DNA of 64,000 nt. It comes from Neoceratodus forsteri (Eukaryota; Chordata; Ceratodontiformes; Ceratodontidae). Numbering within the stretch: the stretch's first letter is position 1; every line of letters begins with the position of its first letter. The notes below the pieces were generated by a model. That model did no database searches, was not told where the DNA came from, and saw nothing but the letters and a program-made list of their open reading frames with translations. The stretch is from assembly GCA_016271365.2 (NCBI GenBank), contig CM057456.1, forward strand, positions 665,039,501 to 665,103,500. The letters run 5' to 3'. The position numbers and the translations under genes are program-made. Shown one piece after another: positions 45,161-57,394 of the stretch.

Positions 45161-45347
45161 GATCCAGCAAGGGCTGAAATATCCCAGGTCGAGACACCAA
45201 ATCGATCACTAGATGTTAATAAGTTGTCTTTTTAGAAAATTTCTTCGAAAAGTCCGTTCAAAGTATTTATAAAATAGAAAAATAGGCGGCCAGAGGGGGG
45301 AGCTCAGGATACCAGCTGCTGCTCAGATGGATGCCATCACGTGACTC

Positions 45348-45505
45348 AAGGCCTTCTTAAACCTATCCACAGTTGTACTTTCTCGGAGCTGGCGGGGCAG
45401 AGAATTGCAAAGGATGACAGCCACAAAGCCCAAAGCATGGGCTCCAGAAGACTTCAAATTCACCCTTGGAATCTCCAGCAACCCCTCGTCAGCTGAGTGA
45501 AGCTG
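45348..45505 (-). mobile_element. L2-type LINE 3' fragment, right part
   Basis: Continues 38,566-38,788 across the L1. Sense resembles the L2 C-terminus seen at 790-960 (GLLEIPRVNLKSSGAHALGF, then LCNSLPRQLRES), in the order expected, then runs back into DIRS gag near 45,505. Confidence 0.75.
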
Positions 45506-46407
45506 TCTAAATGGCAGTCATGGCAGCTTTTGCGGACATTCCCTCGACCTCAAATGCACTTTTTAGCATGTCCTCCACCTTCTTATCTGTTGGATCTTTT
45601 AGGGCTATTGCGCCACATGGTAAGATTGTTTTCTTACTGAGCGCCGCCACCTAGGGGTTGATAGTGGGGGCTTTTCACCAGATATCAGTCTTGTCCTGTT
45701 GGACCGGATACATTCTGTCCAGGTTTTTCTTATTTGGCATTCTGCCTGGTTCTGTGGATTGTCACTCCTTGTTGAAGATGTCCTCAATAGCCTGGCACAC
45801 TAGAAAAGTTTCTGAGGTGGTCGCCTTCTGCTGGATCATGGGGTCAAGTTTGGACTTGGGTTTACTCTCCTCGATGTCGAACCCCATAGTGGCCTTGACG
45901 ATTTTCATGAGGCCTGGTACCATGTCGAATGAACACAGTTTTGAAGTAAGGGACGGTGCAGCTTGTGTTTCCATATCCTCTTTGTCAGTCTGCACTCCAT
46001 CCTCCTCCTCTGGGATATCCTTATCCTCTCTGGAGTCTGGCCGAGAGTTGTCTGGCACAGCATCCCTGTGGTCTAGATGCTCCTCTGAGGGCCCCCCCTG
46101 CCTTGTCTGGATCCGGAGGTACTGTTGTTGTTATATGCTGTGTAAGGGATTCAAGCTCCTCCATTGTCTTCAGCATGAAATTCTGCTGGCTCTCCATCAT
46201 TGCCACTGTGGCCTGTTGATTTTGAATCAGGAGGGAACCAGGGTCCATCCAGGTGGTACCGCTGGGTCCTGGATTGGTGGCACCCATGACCGGAGTTTGC
46301 TCCATGGATAATTCGTCATCGTCAAGTAGGCAGGCAGAGCAAAGGGGATCCGGAGCTTGGGGCAAAAGAATAGCATTGCAGGAGGAACACTTCTTGGCCT
46401 TGACCAT
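45505..46407 (-). pseudogene. DIRS gag, N-terminal half
   Basis: Starts MVKAKKCSSCNAILLPQAPD with PLCSACLLDDDE: two CxxC pairs forming the N-terminal zinc-binding motif of DIRS gag. An acidic, Gln-rich coiled stretch follows (LLIQNQQATVAMMESQQNFM). After frameshifts come IPEEEDGVQTDKEDMETQ, KLDPMIQQKATTSETFLVCQ, AIEDIFNKE. It breaks off at the LINE insertion at about AKAAMTAI. Confidence 0.82.
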
Positions 46408-46769
46408 CTGGTGAGAAAGAAGAAGGCAGGCTTATGATTAGGGCTGGTACAATGTGCTGTGGGGATCTCTCTGTCCCCTAGAAGTCAGCATAATTTTGTA
46501 GGTCTAGGTCCTCAACCTCGAGAAGGAGGTAGGGGGGACGACGGCCTTTGAGGTCGCTGTGGGAGGGACCCCTCATGCATAGGAGGACTCGTCTGGTTGT
46601 TACTATAGGGAGGGACTTCCAGATGTAGGTGAGCACTAGGATCACTGTAGAGAGAGAGAGACCCATGCTGAAACTGAAAATTGTAGGCCTTATAGTAGTA
46701 ATAGGCCCTAACACTAGGGCCGCTATGGGAGGGACCTGTGTGTAGGGTGAGTAGACTGTGGCTGGTGGT

Positions 46770-46770
<1 letters not shown>
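46408..46770 (-). other. DIRS 5' leader region
   Basis: Between gag and the (TA)n run. Contains three diverged direct repeats of GG(T/C)CGCTGTGGGAGGGACC-like words (46,550, 46,595, 46,720), perhaps part of the element's 5' repeats. No gene. Confidence 0.4.

Positions 46771-46772
<2 letters not shown>

Positions 46773-46828
<56 letters not shown>
46773..46828 (+). repeat. (TA)n microsatellite
   Basis: About 28 uninterrupted TA dinucleotides. Confidence 0.95.
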
Positions 46829-46829
<1 letters not shown>

Positions 46830-46904
46830 AGGTCACTATGTGAGAGACCCCATATGGTGCAAATTGGAAAAACCTTGCTCCTGTTGATAGCCCCTTTGTA
46901 TTCT

Positions 46905-47035
46905 GTTCCAAGTGAAATTAGACTTGGTCAGGGTTATATAGCATGCGTGTAGGAATCTGGGGATGAAACCCAGGTCTCCAGATCTGCAGCGCGGCACCTT
47001 AATCTGCAGAACTATACTGCCTAGTTAGGCCTCAC
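46905..47035 (-). mobile_element. MIR/CORE-like SINE remnant
   Basis: The plus strand reads TGGTCAGGGTTATATAGCAT, GAATCTGGGGATGAAACCC, AGGTCTCCAGATCTGC and AACTATACTGCC, the MIR-type layout also seen at 10.09-10.27 kb. On the minus strand GGGTTTCATCCC is a fair B box and GGCAGTATAGTTCTGC the head. Confidence 0.5.
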
Positions 47036-48190
47036 GGTATCACAAGCCAATCAAGGGTTTCCCTTAAAAAGGAGTTGATTGCCCCCTCGATCCCCATATA
47101 TAGGGATTCTCGACCAGCATTGCCTCCCGAGGTCGTGGTGGAGGCAACATTAAAATCATTTATGGGGGCCGCATGGCGTGGCCGCTATATAATTATATAG
47201 CTTTCCTAGGCCACTGCCCCCTGAATAGCTGGGCCCAGTGCCACTGTCCTAGCCCTGTGGTAGACACAAGGGTGGCCTGGATGTAGGCCCGAGCCAGAAA
47301 GAGTGCTGAGAGATTGCCCCCCTCCCATCCCAGTAACCTCCTTGTTGATGAGGGTGAAAGAAGGTCTCGATCCTGTACATCGGGCATAACGAGATGCTTC
47401 TAGTGCTGAAGGATTGTGGGAAGCAGCCCTGAGACTAGGGCTGTGGGAGGCCTCTGGTGCTGACCGGCATTGGAAGAAGGGCGTGGTGCAGTTGGAAAGG
47501 TAGGCCAGAGGCCTGCAAATGAGCCTGTGGCACACATGGTGATCGTGCTCCCAACGGAGCAATGGAGAAGAGGTGGGTGCTCCCTGTAGCGAGGAGTGAT
47601 GCGCTGGGAGAAAGGATAGCCTCAGCAGAGGCGTGAGGGGGGGACCCAGGATGGCGTGTTATGCCAAGGAATACCACGTGGGCACGATGGGGCTGGGAGG
47701 ATACCACGAGAGCAGCATGGTGCAAACAAACAACATTTTAAACTTGTTTAAACTTGATTATGCATACAGAGTTTCCTTTCTTTCTTTAAGCTTACTTTAA
47801 ACTTGTACCGCAATATAAAGGAAGCAGTAAGGTTAGCATGCAGACTGTAAGCTCTGTGGCAAAAAACTATCAAACAGAGCACTAATGGTGGATTTAACAA
47901 AGCATGAACTCACAATGCAGTGAACAAAAAACAAGGTAGAAGCCTGACTAACAATGCTAGGGACACAATAGCATGTCCCTATTGATCTGTGGACTCTGAC
48001 GTGAATTTCAATTTATCTGAGCTAACAGAAAAACATTTTGAGCCACATAGCAGTGTTTACTAACCTAGCTGTGGGCTGCTTTTCCTTTTTATTCTCTTTT
48101 GATTACTATTTTACAGTTATCTCTATATTCCTATCCTATATTCATAGGCCTACCTTTCTGGTGTGGAGCAGACAGGGATCCTGGTGTGCT
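47036..48190. other. Non-coding DNA inside the DIRS 5' side
   Basis: No gene recognised. GC-rich to about 47,710, then AT-rich. It may be DIRS 5' untranslated sequence plus an unidentified insertion; the boundary at 47,710-47,760 is compositional only. Confidence 0.35.
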
Positions 48191-48353
48191 TGTTGCCTGA
48201 TTAGATGCACGATTTGAACTGGAGAGCAGGGATCTCTGGGACCTGGATATACTAGAAATCTGATCCTAGAGTCATGTGCATCACTAGCCTATCAGGTGGG
48301 CTAAAACCCATGAGGTATTGTCTGGAGTGCCATGGATGGTCAACCAATCACAA
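48190..48353 (-). repeat. DIRS terminal inverted repeat, 5' side
   Basis: Inverse of 34,514-34,667; ends ACCAATCACAATGG. The outermost bases are confirmed by the internal complementary region at 34,980-35,031. Confidence 0.9.
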
Positions 48354-49290
48354 TGGTCAGATATACGGTTGCAGAGTGATAAAGCGACATTCTGTAGTGC
48401 ATTTATGCTTTTTTGCATATTCTTTGCTCACTCCTACACAGTTTGCGTGACTGGTCTGAAACCTTCAGGTAACATGCGGCCAGGGTCCCTGATGTGCCTT
48501 TCAAAGATTTCGTGCCAAAATATTAAACGGTTCAAAAGTTATTCAAAAAACAAGTTTCCCATTATAGTCAATGGGAAAAGTTAACAAAAGGTTTGACAGT
48601 GTCACAAATGCAGTTTTTAGTGTTGCAAATAACCCCTGTAGTGTTGTGAGTCAGCCATTTTATTTTTCAATTAGTGGTCACAGAAATGCTTGGCATTTAA
48701 ATTTGGAACCTTCTAGGGACACAGTTTTTTTGTGTTCACCTAATTAAGCCCTGAGGATGCTAGCCATGTCTTTTTGGGGGGATTAAATGCCCCAGAAATA
48801 TGTTTTTGAAATTTTTGTAAATGTGATTTGAGACACTACTTTGTGACACTATGGTCAAAATAACAGGAATTCTATGCCACCCTGCTGCAAAAGAATGGTT
48901 TGGTCTTTTGGGCCGAAATTTAGAGGGAAGACAGACTACATCCCACAGATGTGCCTTTTGGTGGCTTGGTGACAAAATATTACAGGGATGCAAAGTTACG
49001 GTACTCCGAATTTGATGCTTTTTCCCATAGACTAACATTACTGCATCCGCTGCACCTTTCGGGGTCCGTATCTCGGAAATGCTTCGAGATGTAGACTTTT
49101 TGTCAGAAAAAGGAACAAAACTGCCAGAAAGTTATAATTTATATGAAATTTTTTTTCTATGTCATACGGTTCCTGAGATACAATTTAGCATTCCAAGTGC
49201 TCATTTTCTGCTCCGAGATCCATTATTATGCATACATTCTTTGTATTCAATGTGTTTCTCTATGCAGCTGTTGGTGAAAAAAAGGGTGTG
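48354..49290 (-). repeat. Inverted composite-repeat tail, right of the DIRS insertion
   Basis: Resumes the tail interrupted at 34,498. AAGCGACATTCTGTAGTGCA corresponds to the GCACTTTTCGC word of other tails. Then TTCGTGCCAAAATATTAAAC, CCCATTATAGTCAATGGG and, in the short-motif slot (48,596-48,645), words such as GTGTTGCAAATAA and GTGTCACAAATG. GTCAGCCATTTT follows. A second weaker cycle of similar words runs 48,940-49,200. Confidence 0.55.
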
Positions 49291-49299
49291 TTCTTTCAA

Positions 49300-50270
49300 T
49301 ACTGTCGCAGTTAGCGTTCCCACTTGCATTTCTGTAACTGTTTGCATTAGCGTTCCCGTCTACACCACCATGTACGTTACCCTTTTTGTTTTCGTTTACT
49401 CTTGCATTTGCGTTACTGTTACCATTTGTGTTTCATTTACTGTTTCTGTTTCGTTTTGCGTCACCATGTGCATTACCATTTGCGCTTCCTTTGGCATCAT
49501 CGTTGCTGTTACCATTAGCATTTGCGCTGTTTGGCAGTAGATGACCGTGTATGCTATCATTTGCACCGTACGCGCTTGCATTTGCATTTCCATTTGTGTT
49601 ACCATTCCCATGTACACCACCGTGTGTGTTACCCTTTGCATTTTCGTTTGCGCTTGCATTTGTGTTACTGTTAACATTTGCATTTCCATTACTGTTTTTG
49701 TTTGTGTTTTGTTTTGTCACTACGTGCATTTTCATTTGCATTTCCTTTGGCATCATCGTTGCTGTTACTGTTAGCATTTGCGTTTCCTATTGTGGTACCG
49801 TGATCATGCGTGTTACCATTTGCATTTCCGTATGTGCTTGCATTTGCATTTCTGTTTGTGTTACCGCTCCCGTCTACACCACTTTGTGCATTACCCTTTG
49901 CGTTTTCGTTTGCGCTTGCTTTTGCATTACTGTTAACATTTGCGTTTCCATTACTGTTTTTGTTTGTATTTCCTTTTGCGTCACTGTGTGCTTTTCCATT
50001 TGTGTTTGCATACGTGCTTCCATTTGCATTTGTATTTCTCTTTGTGTCTCCTGTGGTGTCATCATTGTTGTTACCATAAGTGTCTGCATTTCCAATGAAG
50101 TTACCATGACCGTGTGCATTACGGTTTGCGTTTCTGTACACGCTTGCGCTTGCATTTCTGTTTTCATAAACATTTGAGCATGTATTTCTATTGCTGTTTG
50201 CATTATCATTTACATTTGCATCACCATGTGTGTTAGCATTTGCACTTGCATTTCCATTGCCGTTACTTCA
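49300..50270 (+). repeat. Hexamer-based minisatellite with ~255-bp higher-order period
   Basis: Nearly every six bases repeat the theme GCATTT / GCGTTT / GTTACC / ATTACT. A longer unit is superimposed: ACACCAC(C/T).TGT recurs at 49,362, 49,614 and 49,875. GGCATCATCGTTGCTGTTAC recurs at 49,493 and 49,751, and a variant near 50,056. Open frames on both strands (Asn/Gly/Ala-rich one way, Phe/Ala/Cys-rich the other) are by-products of the hexamer. Confidence 0.9.
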
Positions 50271-50316
50271 CTATTTATAGTGCACATCCTCAAAAAGAAG
50301 GGAAATTCATAGCATA

Positions 50317-51925
50317 AAACTCCATTTAATGCATCAGTTAGGGTTGTTCCACACTGTCAAAAGTGAGGAAATTTGATGTTAGGATTTCCACCCTCTTGCA
50401 TCCCACCCCACCCAGCCCCCACCAGTAGGAACAGGGTGTGCATTGGAGTCATTGGTCCTAACTCTCACCCCATTCTCCTATACTGCACCACCTCAGCTTG
50501 TTTACACATGGGATGAGGTGAGAGGTAGGACTGACAACCCCAATGCACATCGCGATGCCTGCTGGTGGGGGTGGGCTGAGAGTGGGGTGCAAGAGGTGGG
50601 AGCCCTAAAATCAAATTTCCTTGCTTTTTTCACTGTAGAAGAACCCTAGCTGATGCATTATTGAAGTTTTTTGCATATAATTTCCTTACTTTTTAAGAAA
50701 GAATAGAAAAGTAGAATGTTGTGCAAAGGGCCCCATGCTCCCACCAACTTGTAAGTGTCAGGCTACATTACACACCCAGTGATAAAACAGTACACTGAAA
50801 ACAGCAAGGCCACCCACCAAACAAATGTTAATCTAGTAGAGCAATAGAAAACGCTGTTCACAAAACGTAAAGTGCACCACACAATATCTCCGCAAAAAAT
50901 ATATTGTCCAACACATAAACACCACTATTGACATCTACAGGACATGCCATCAACACCCTCCAAATTGCAAGTAAAAAGACCAAGCTGTGTCCAAGATATA
51001 ACAAGTCAAAATTTGAAATTTTCATCCATCAGAGTGGCACAGTTCCACACCTGTTGACATTTAACACACACGGCAACTGAAAATTACATCCATGACACTA
51101 AGACTAGGCACCCTATCAATTTCAAGCCACCAGCAGAATCCAAAACACTGTCCACAACATGGAAAATGCATCACACAATATCTCGGCAAAAAGAATTTTC
51201 TCTGACACATAAACACCATAATTCACATCTACAGGACATGCCATAAACACCCTCCAAATTTCAAGTAGAAAGACCAAACCATTTCCGAGATATTCAATCT
51301 TAAAGATTGGTAAAATTTCCCTATCTATTCCGTTATAAAAAATCTGACCATCTTGTCCCTATCTCGCGATCAAAGATGGCGATCAAAGAATCTCATGATC
51401 AAAGAATTTGCAGGTTCATGAACAAAGAATAAAAACTGTTCTAATTTAAAAAAAGTCAAAGAATTGTGGTAAACCACCACCATGGTTCATCAGAACGAAG
51501 CCCTCTGAGTAAAACCCACCCTGATTTGTCTTCCTAGGACACCCCTAGGCTGAGAAAATAGATTTTTTAATCTGGCCATCTTGTCCCTCACTCGCGATGC
51601 ATGATCGCGATCAAAGAATCTCACGATCAAAGATTGTTGGTGAGTCACAAATAAAGATTTTAACAGCTCACATCCAAAATCCCAAAAGCTGCCTCCAAAA
51701 ATGGATAATTTTGAATTTTTCAGTGTTTTCGTACGCAAAGACCGTAAGTCTGACTGAAACGTAATTTGACAAATCAAGAGATCTACCATGCCCCCACCAC
51801 ACATTCTAAATATCAGGCAAATCCATTGAATGGGTCCAAAGTTATTGATGCCCAAGCTTTTGACTTTAGTATGTAAGTGGCCACTGAACCCTAACTATAG
51901 TGGTGTGACTCTGCCACTATAATAT
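50317..51925 (+). repeat. Composite repeat, unit 1
   Basis: Full foldback at 50,317-50,700 (left GCATCAGTTAGGGTT, right AACCCTAGCTGATGCATTA), half of the short hairpin at 50,728, sub-repeats near 50,911 and 51,205. The GATCAAAGAA block is at 51,366-51,650, a shortened tail at 51,700-51,890, and an end mirror TATAGTGG..CCACTATA near 51,900. Confidence 0.75.
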
Positions 51926-51945
51926 GTATATATGTATTTACTGTA

Positions 51946-52008
<63 letters not shown>
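51926..52008 (+). repeat. (GT)n(TA)n microsatellite
   Basis: GTGT run to about 51,961 followed by about 22 TA. Links unit 1 to unit 2. Confidence 0.93.
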
Positions 52009-52009
52009 T

Positions 52010-54480
52010 ATACAAAAACATCGCTAATGCATCATTTAGGTTAAAACACAAAAGTCAGGAAATAAGACCTTTAGGGTTGTCCCATCCCCCCTGTGGACCC
52101 GCCCATCATCCTGAGATTGACAGCTGACTGGGTGTGTCATTGAGGTCATGAGGCCTAAATGTCACCTCATTCCATCTCTAATCATATTCACAAGCCACAG
52201 TAATTAGGCCTCACAACCCCAATGACACACCCAGTCAGCTGTCAATCTCGGGATGATGGGCAGATCCAGAAGGGGGGATAGGGCAACCCTAAAAGTCTTA
52301 TTTCCTGACTTTTTGTGTTTTAACCCTAAATGATGCATTAGCAAAGTTTTTTTGCATAGAATTTTCTTACTTTTTGAGAAAGAATAGAAAAGTAGAAAGT
52401 TGCACAAGTTGGTGGGAGCATGGGCACTTCGGGCTCCATGCTACCACCAACTTGCAAATTCCTACCTAAAATAAGAGTACAAGTACTGAGTATCATATGT
52501 ATTGCTGGCAGTGCATATGGGTGGGTGTGTGCGGACCACCACATTAAAAGAAAGCAAAGTGTCAGTCATCAGAATGGCTTAATTCAACACCTGTTTACAT
52601 GTCAGACACCTAATCACTACAAATTACCTCCATGGCAGTAACGCTAGGCACCCTATAAATGTGAAGCCAGTACCACAATGCAAAATGCCATATGCAAAAC
52701 ATAATGTGTGTCACACAATATGGGTGCAGCAGATGAATTTTCCAACACCTAAACACCATAATTCACATTGACAGCACATCCCCTCAACATGTTCCAAATT
52801 TCAATGTAAAAGACCAAACTGTTTCAGAGATATAAAATGTGAAAGTTTCAGATTTTCATTCATCACACTGGCAGAATTCCATACCTATTAACATTTTACA
52901 CAGCTAATAACTGAAAAGTGCAACCATGGCAGTAAGACTAGCTACCCTAGTAATTTCAAGTCACTACCACCATGGAAAATGCTGTCCACAAAATGTAAAC
53001 TGTGCCAAACACTATCTCCACAAAAAATGTATTGTCCAACACCTAAACACTATAATCCACATCTAAAGGACATACTGTCAACACCCTCCAAATTTCAAGT
53101 TAAAAGACCAAACCATTTCCGAGATATTTAATTTGAAAAATTGTTAAAATTGTGCTATCTGGTCCCTCTAAATCTGGCCATCTAGTCCCTCCCTTGCAAA
53201 CAAAGATCGCGATCAAAGAATCTCAAGATCAAAGAATTTGCAGACTTGTGATCAAAGCATTTGCAGGCTCATGGTCAAAGAAGAAAAAATTTTATAACTC
53301 AATTTTTAGAGAAATATACATGAAACCACATCCATAACTCGACAGAATGAAGGCCCCTGAGCAGATCCCACCCTAAATTGCCTTTAGAAGTGACCCCTGT
53401 GCCGAGAAAATTGAATTTTTCATGTGATCATCTAGTCACACCCGAGTGATCAAAGATCTCGGTCAAAGAATCTTACGATCAAAAAATTTGCAGGCTCGCA
53501 ATCAAATAATTTGCAGGGTCATGATCAAACAATAAAACATTTTAAAAGTCAATTTTTAGGCAGAAATGCATGAAACAACAGCCATGCCTCGATAGAACGA
53601 AACCCCTTGAACAAAACCCATCCTCATTTGGCTTAATAAGCCACACCTGAGCTGAAAAAATGTATTTTTTCAAGTGGCCATCTATTCACGCCCTTGTGAT
53701 CAAAGATCGCGGTCAGAGAATCTCGCGATCAATGAATTTGCAGGCTCGCGATCAAAGATCGTTAGTCAGCCGTGATAAAAACATATAAAAAAGTTAGAAA
53801 CTCTATTTTTTTACCATTTTGAAAGAAACCACAGGCGTGGCTCAATAGAGGGAAGACCCCTGAGCAAAGTCCACCATAGTTTCACCTCAGAAGTCCCCCC
53901 CTGGATGAGAGATTTGAATTTTTCCAACCGCAAACTGAAAACAAGATGGTGGACGTCACGATCAAAGAATTCCTCATGATCAATGATTCTTTGATCATGA
54001 GCCTGCAAATTCTTTGATTGTGAGGTGGGACTTGATGGCCGAAACTCCATTTTTCTTTTGCAAAATAACCATATAAATGTTCCCATTGACTTATAATGGG
54101 AAATTAAAAGTTTAATAACTTTTGAATGGATTAATATTTTTTCACCAAATGAAAAGTAGCATGTTCCTTGCCTCAAGCTCTTTTGGATGAGGCAAGTCAC
54201 AGAGCAGCACACCACATGACAGTCATGCAACACCATGGGCAAAATCCAAAAAACTGCTCACATAACTAGCGAAAAGTGCATTTTTCAGCATTTTGGTGCA
54301 TAAAAACCATAAGTCTGACCAAAATGAAATTTGTCAAATCAAGCGATCTACTATGTCCCACCACGCATGTCAAATTTCATGCACATCTGTTGTCCAAAGT
54401 TATTAACGCACAAAATTGTTAGTTTAACATAGAAGTGGCTTCGTAACCCTAAATATAGGGGCGCGACCACGACCCTATAA
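52010..54480 (+). repeat. Composite repeat, unit 2 (longest)
   Basis: Foldback 52,010-52,390, mirrored around TGTCACCTCATTCC with 170-bp arms (for example CACCCAGTCAGCTGTCAATC inverse at 52,110). The short hairpin is at 52,406-52,456, and sub-repeats are near 52,748 and 53,043. The GATCAAAGAAT block is expanded (53,206-53,760 and 53,958-54,022, over ten words in both orientations). Then a full tail and end palindrome (54,454-54,479). Confidence 0.78.
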
Positions 54481-54534
54481 TATATTCCATGTCTGAGCAT
54501 GTTGACATGCTACAGTAAAGGAGAATGCATTGAG

Positions 54535-55836
54535 ATTTAGGCTTCACATCCCCAATGGCACACCCCAGCATCTTTCAGACTGTGGAGGATCTGGGTTGCG
54601 TGTGTGAGGGGAGGGTTTGGGGTTCAACCCTAATGTCTCATTTCCCAACTTTTTTTGCTGTAAACCTAAATGAAGCATTAATGCAGTTTTCTTGCATAGA
54701 ATGTCCTTACTTTTTGGAAAAGTGTAATATAAGTAATATAAAAACATGTATTGGTGGAAGTGCGGAGCCCAGCTCCCACCAAGTTGGCAATTTTTGCTTA
54801 ACAATATGCATCTGGGCTCACGCTTCCACTTATGTAAAGCTACGGAGCTGTGCAACAGCACTATAGGGCACCAAACCCTTGTAACAGTAATTTGTCCATA
54901 TCTTGGGAACCGTAAGAGCTAGAAAAAAATTCTAGCATCATTGTAATCATGACAGTGAGTACTTCATGCAACATCGAAAAACTGTACCCATATCTCACAT
55001 TGTTTCCAACATATGGGCACCGAAAAGCATTGGACAGGCACTCTTTCAACCCTTGTGACAGTAATTTCACAATATTTCATGAACCATGCAACATACAAAC
55101 AAAATTCCACTGCAGGCTTACTCTATGATTTCAAATCTTTTTGCAGCAAAAAGTCTGTATCTCGCTTTGTTTCTGAGATAACGTTGCTGAAAGTTATGAC
55201 ACAGACTGCAGTGTAATCCTATGGGAAAAATGCCAATAATGTCATTGAATATCTCTGCAATAAATTAATTCCCAACACCTAAACAGCATAGTTCACATCT
55301 CTATGACATTCCCTCTACACCCTGCAAATTTCAAGTAAAAAGACCAAACTGTGATTGAGATATGGTCATTCCAATAAGGGCCATCTGATCTTTCCTAGGG
55401 CCATCTGGTCTTTCTCATTAACATTCAACAAATACATATACATTTTCCCACAGGATATAATAGGAATTTAAAATTGTAATAACTTTTGAACAGATTAATA
55501 TGTTTTCACCAAACAAATGATGGCATGTTCTTTGGCCCACGCTCTTTCTACACCCCAAGTTTCGAACCAATAGTCCACATGGTGTCCACGCAGCACCAGA
55601 GACAAAACATGCGTAAAAGTGTCGAAAAGAGCATTTTTTGTTTCTTCGCTGTGCAAAGACTGTATGTCTCACTGAAATGCAATTTAGTGCATCAAGAGGT
55701 CTACCATACTAGACCGTGGATTCCAAATGTCATGCAAATCCATTGAATGGTTGCAAAGTTATTAACGTGCAAGTTTGAGGTTTAACATTAAAGTGCCTAC
55801 TCAACCTAAATATAGGGGCATGACCATGCCCCTATA
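54535..55836 (+). repeat. Composite repeat, unit 3
   Basis: Only the right half of the foldback (54,545-54,725), a hairpin remnant at 54,748, and about 370 bp private to this unit (54,880-55,250, itself a diverged double: AACCCTTGT.ACAGTAATTT at 54,866 and 55,049). One sub-repeat near 55,275, almost no GATC block, full tail, and a perfect end palindrome at 55,811. Confidence 0.72.
55811..55836. repeat. Perfect palindrome at a unit boundary
   Basis: Twelve-base arms TATAGGGGCATG and CATGCCCCTATA around AC. The same boundary at 54,454 and 57,254 has the palindrome with two to four changes, and at 51,900 and 34,345 a CCACTATA version. Confidence 0.9.
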
Positions 55837-55839
55837 TTT

Positions 55840-57392
<1,553 letters not shown>

Positions 57393-57394
57393 AA

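Larger units (their letters stand above)
38789..45347 (-). mobile_element. Full-length L1 retrotransposon, inactivated
   Basis: 6,559 bp, flanked by a perfect 17-bp duplication AAGGCCTTCTTAAACCT (38,772-38,788 and 45,348-45,364). The poly(A) end is the T-run at 38,789. The 5' end is GAGTCACGTGATGGCATCC on the minus strand, with a 5' UTR of only about 190 bp. ORF1 is intact (44,288-45,160) and ORF2 is broken into many frames. An unusually long ~1.33-kb GC-rich spacer separates the two. The perfect duplication says it is a fairly young insertion compared with its host elements. Confidence 0.93.
34499..48353 (-). mobile_element. DIRS1-type tyrosine-recombinase retrotransposon, nested insertions
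   Basis: Minus strand: gag, then RT/RNase H, then tyrosine recombinase. Termini are inverted repeats of about 150 bp, and an internal complementary region near the 3' end joins copies of both extremities, as in DIRS1. About 6.9 kb of the 13.86-kb span is inserted LINE DNA within gag, leaving a ~6.9-kb element; part of the 5' region (46.4-48.2 kb) is also repeat-bearing. All genes carry frameshifts or stops, so not autonomous now. Confidence 0.92.

Noticed and set aside
49551..50177. 208-codon hydrophobic frame (and several Asn/Gly-rich frames on the other strand)
   Set aside because: Direct translation of a hexamer minisatellite; every residue pattern follows the DNA repeat, and all six frames are long.
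53206..53760. CRISPR-like array (recurrent GATCAAAGAATTTGCAGG with short spacers)
   Set aside because: Words vary in sequence and spacing, occur in both orientations, no Cas context, and the DNA is vertebrate.
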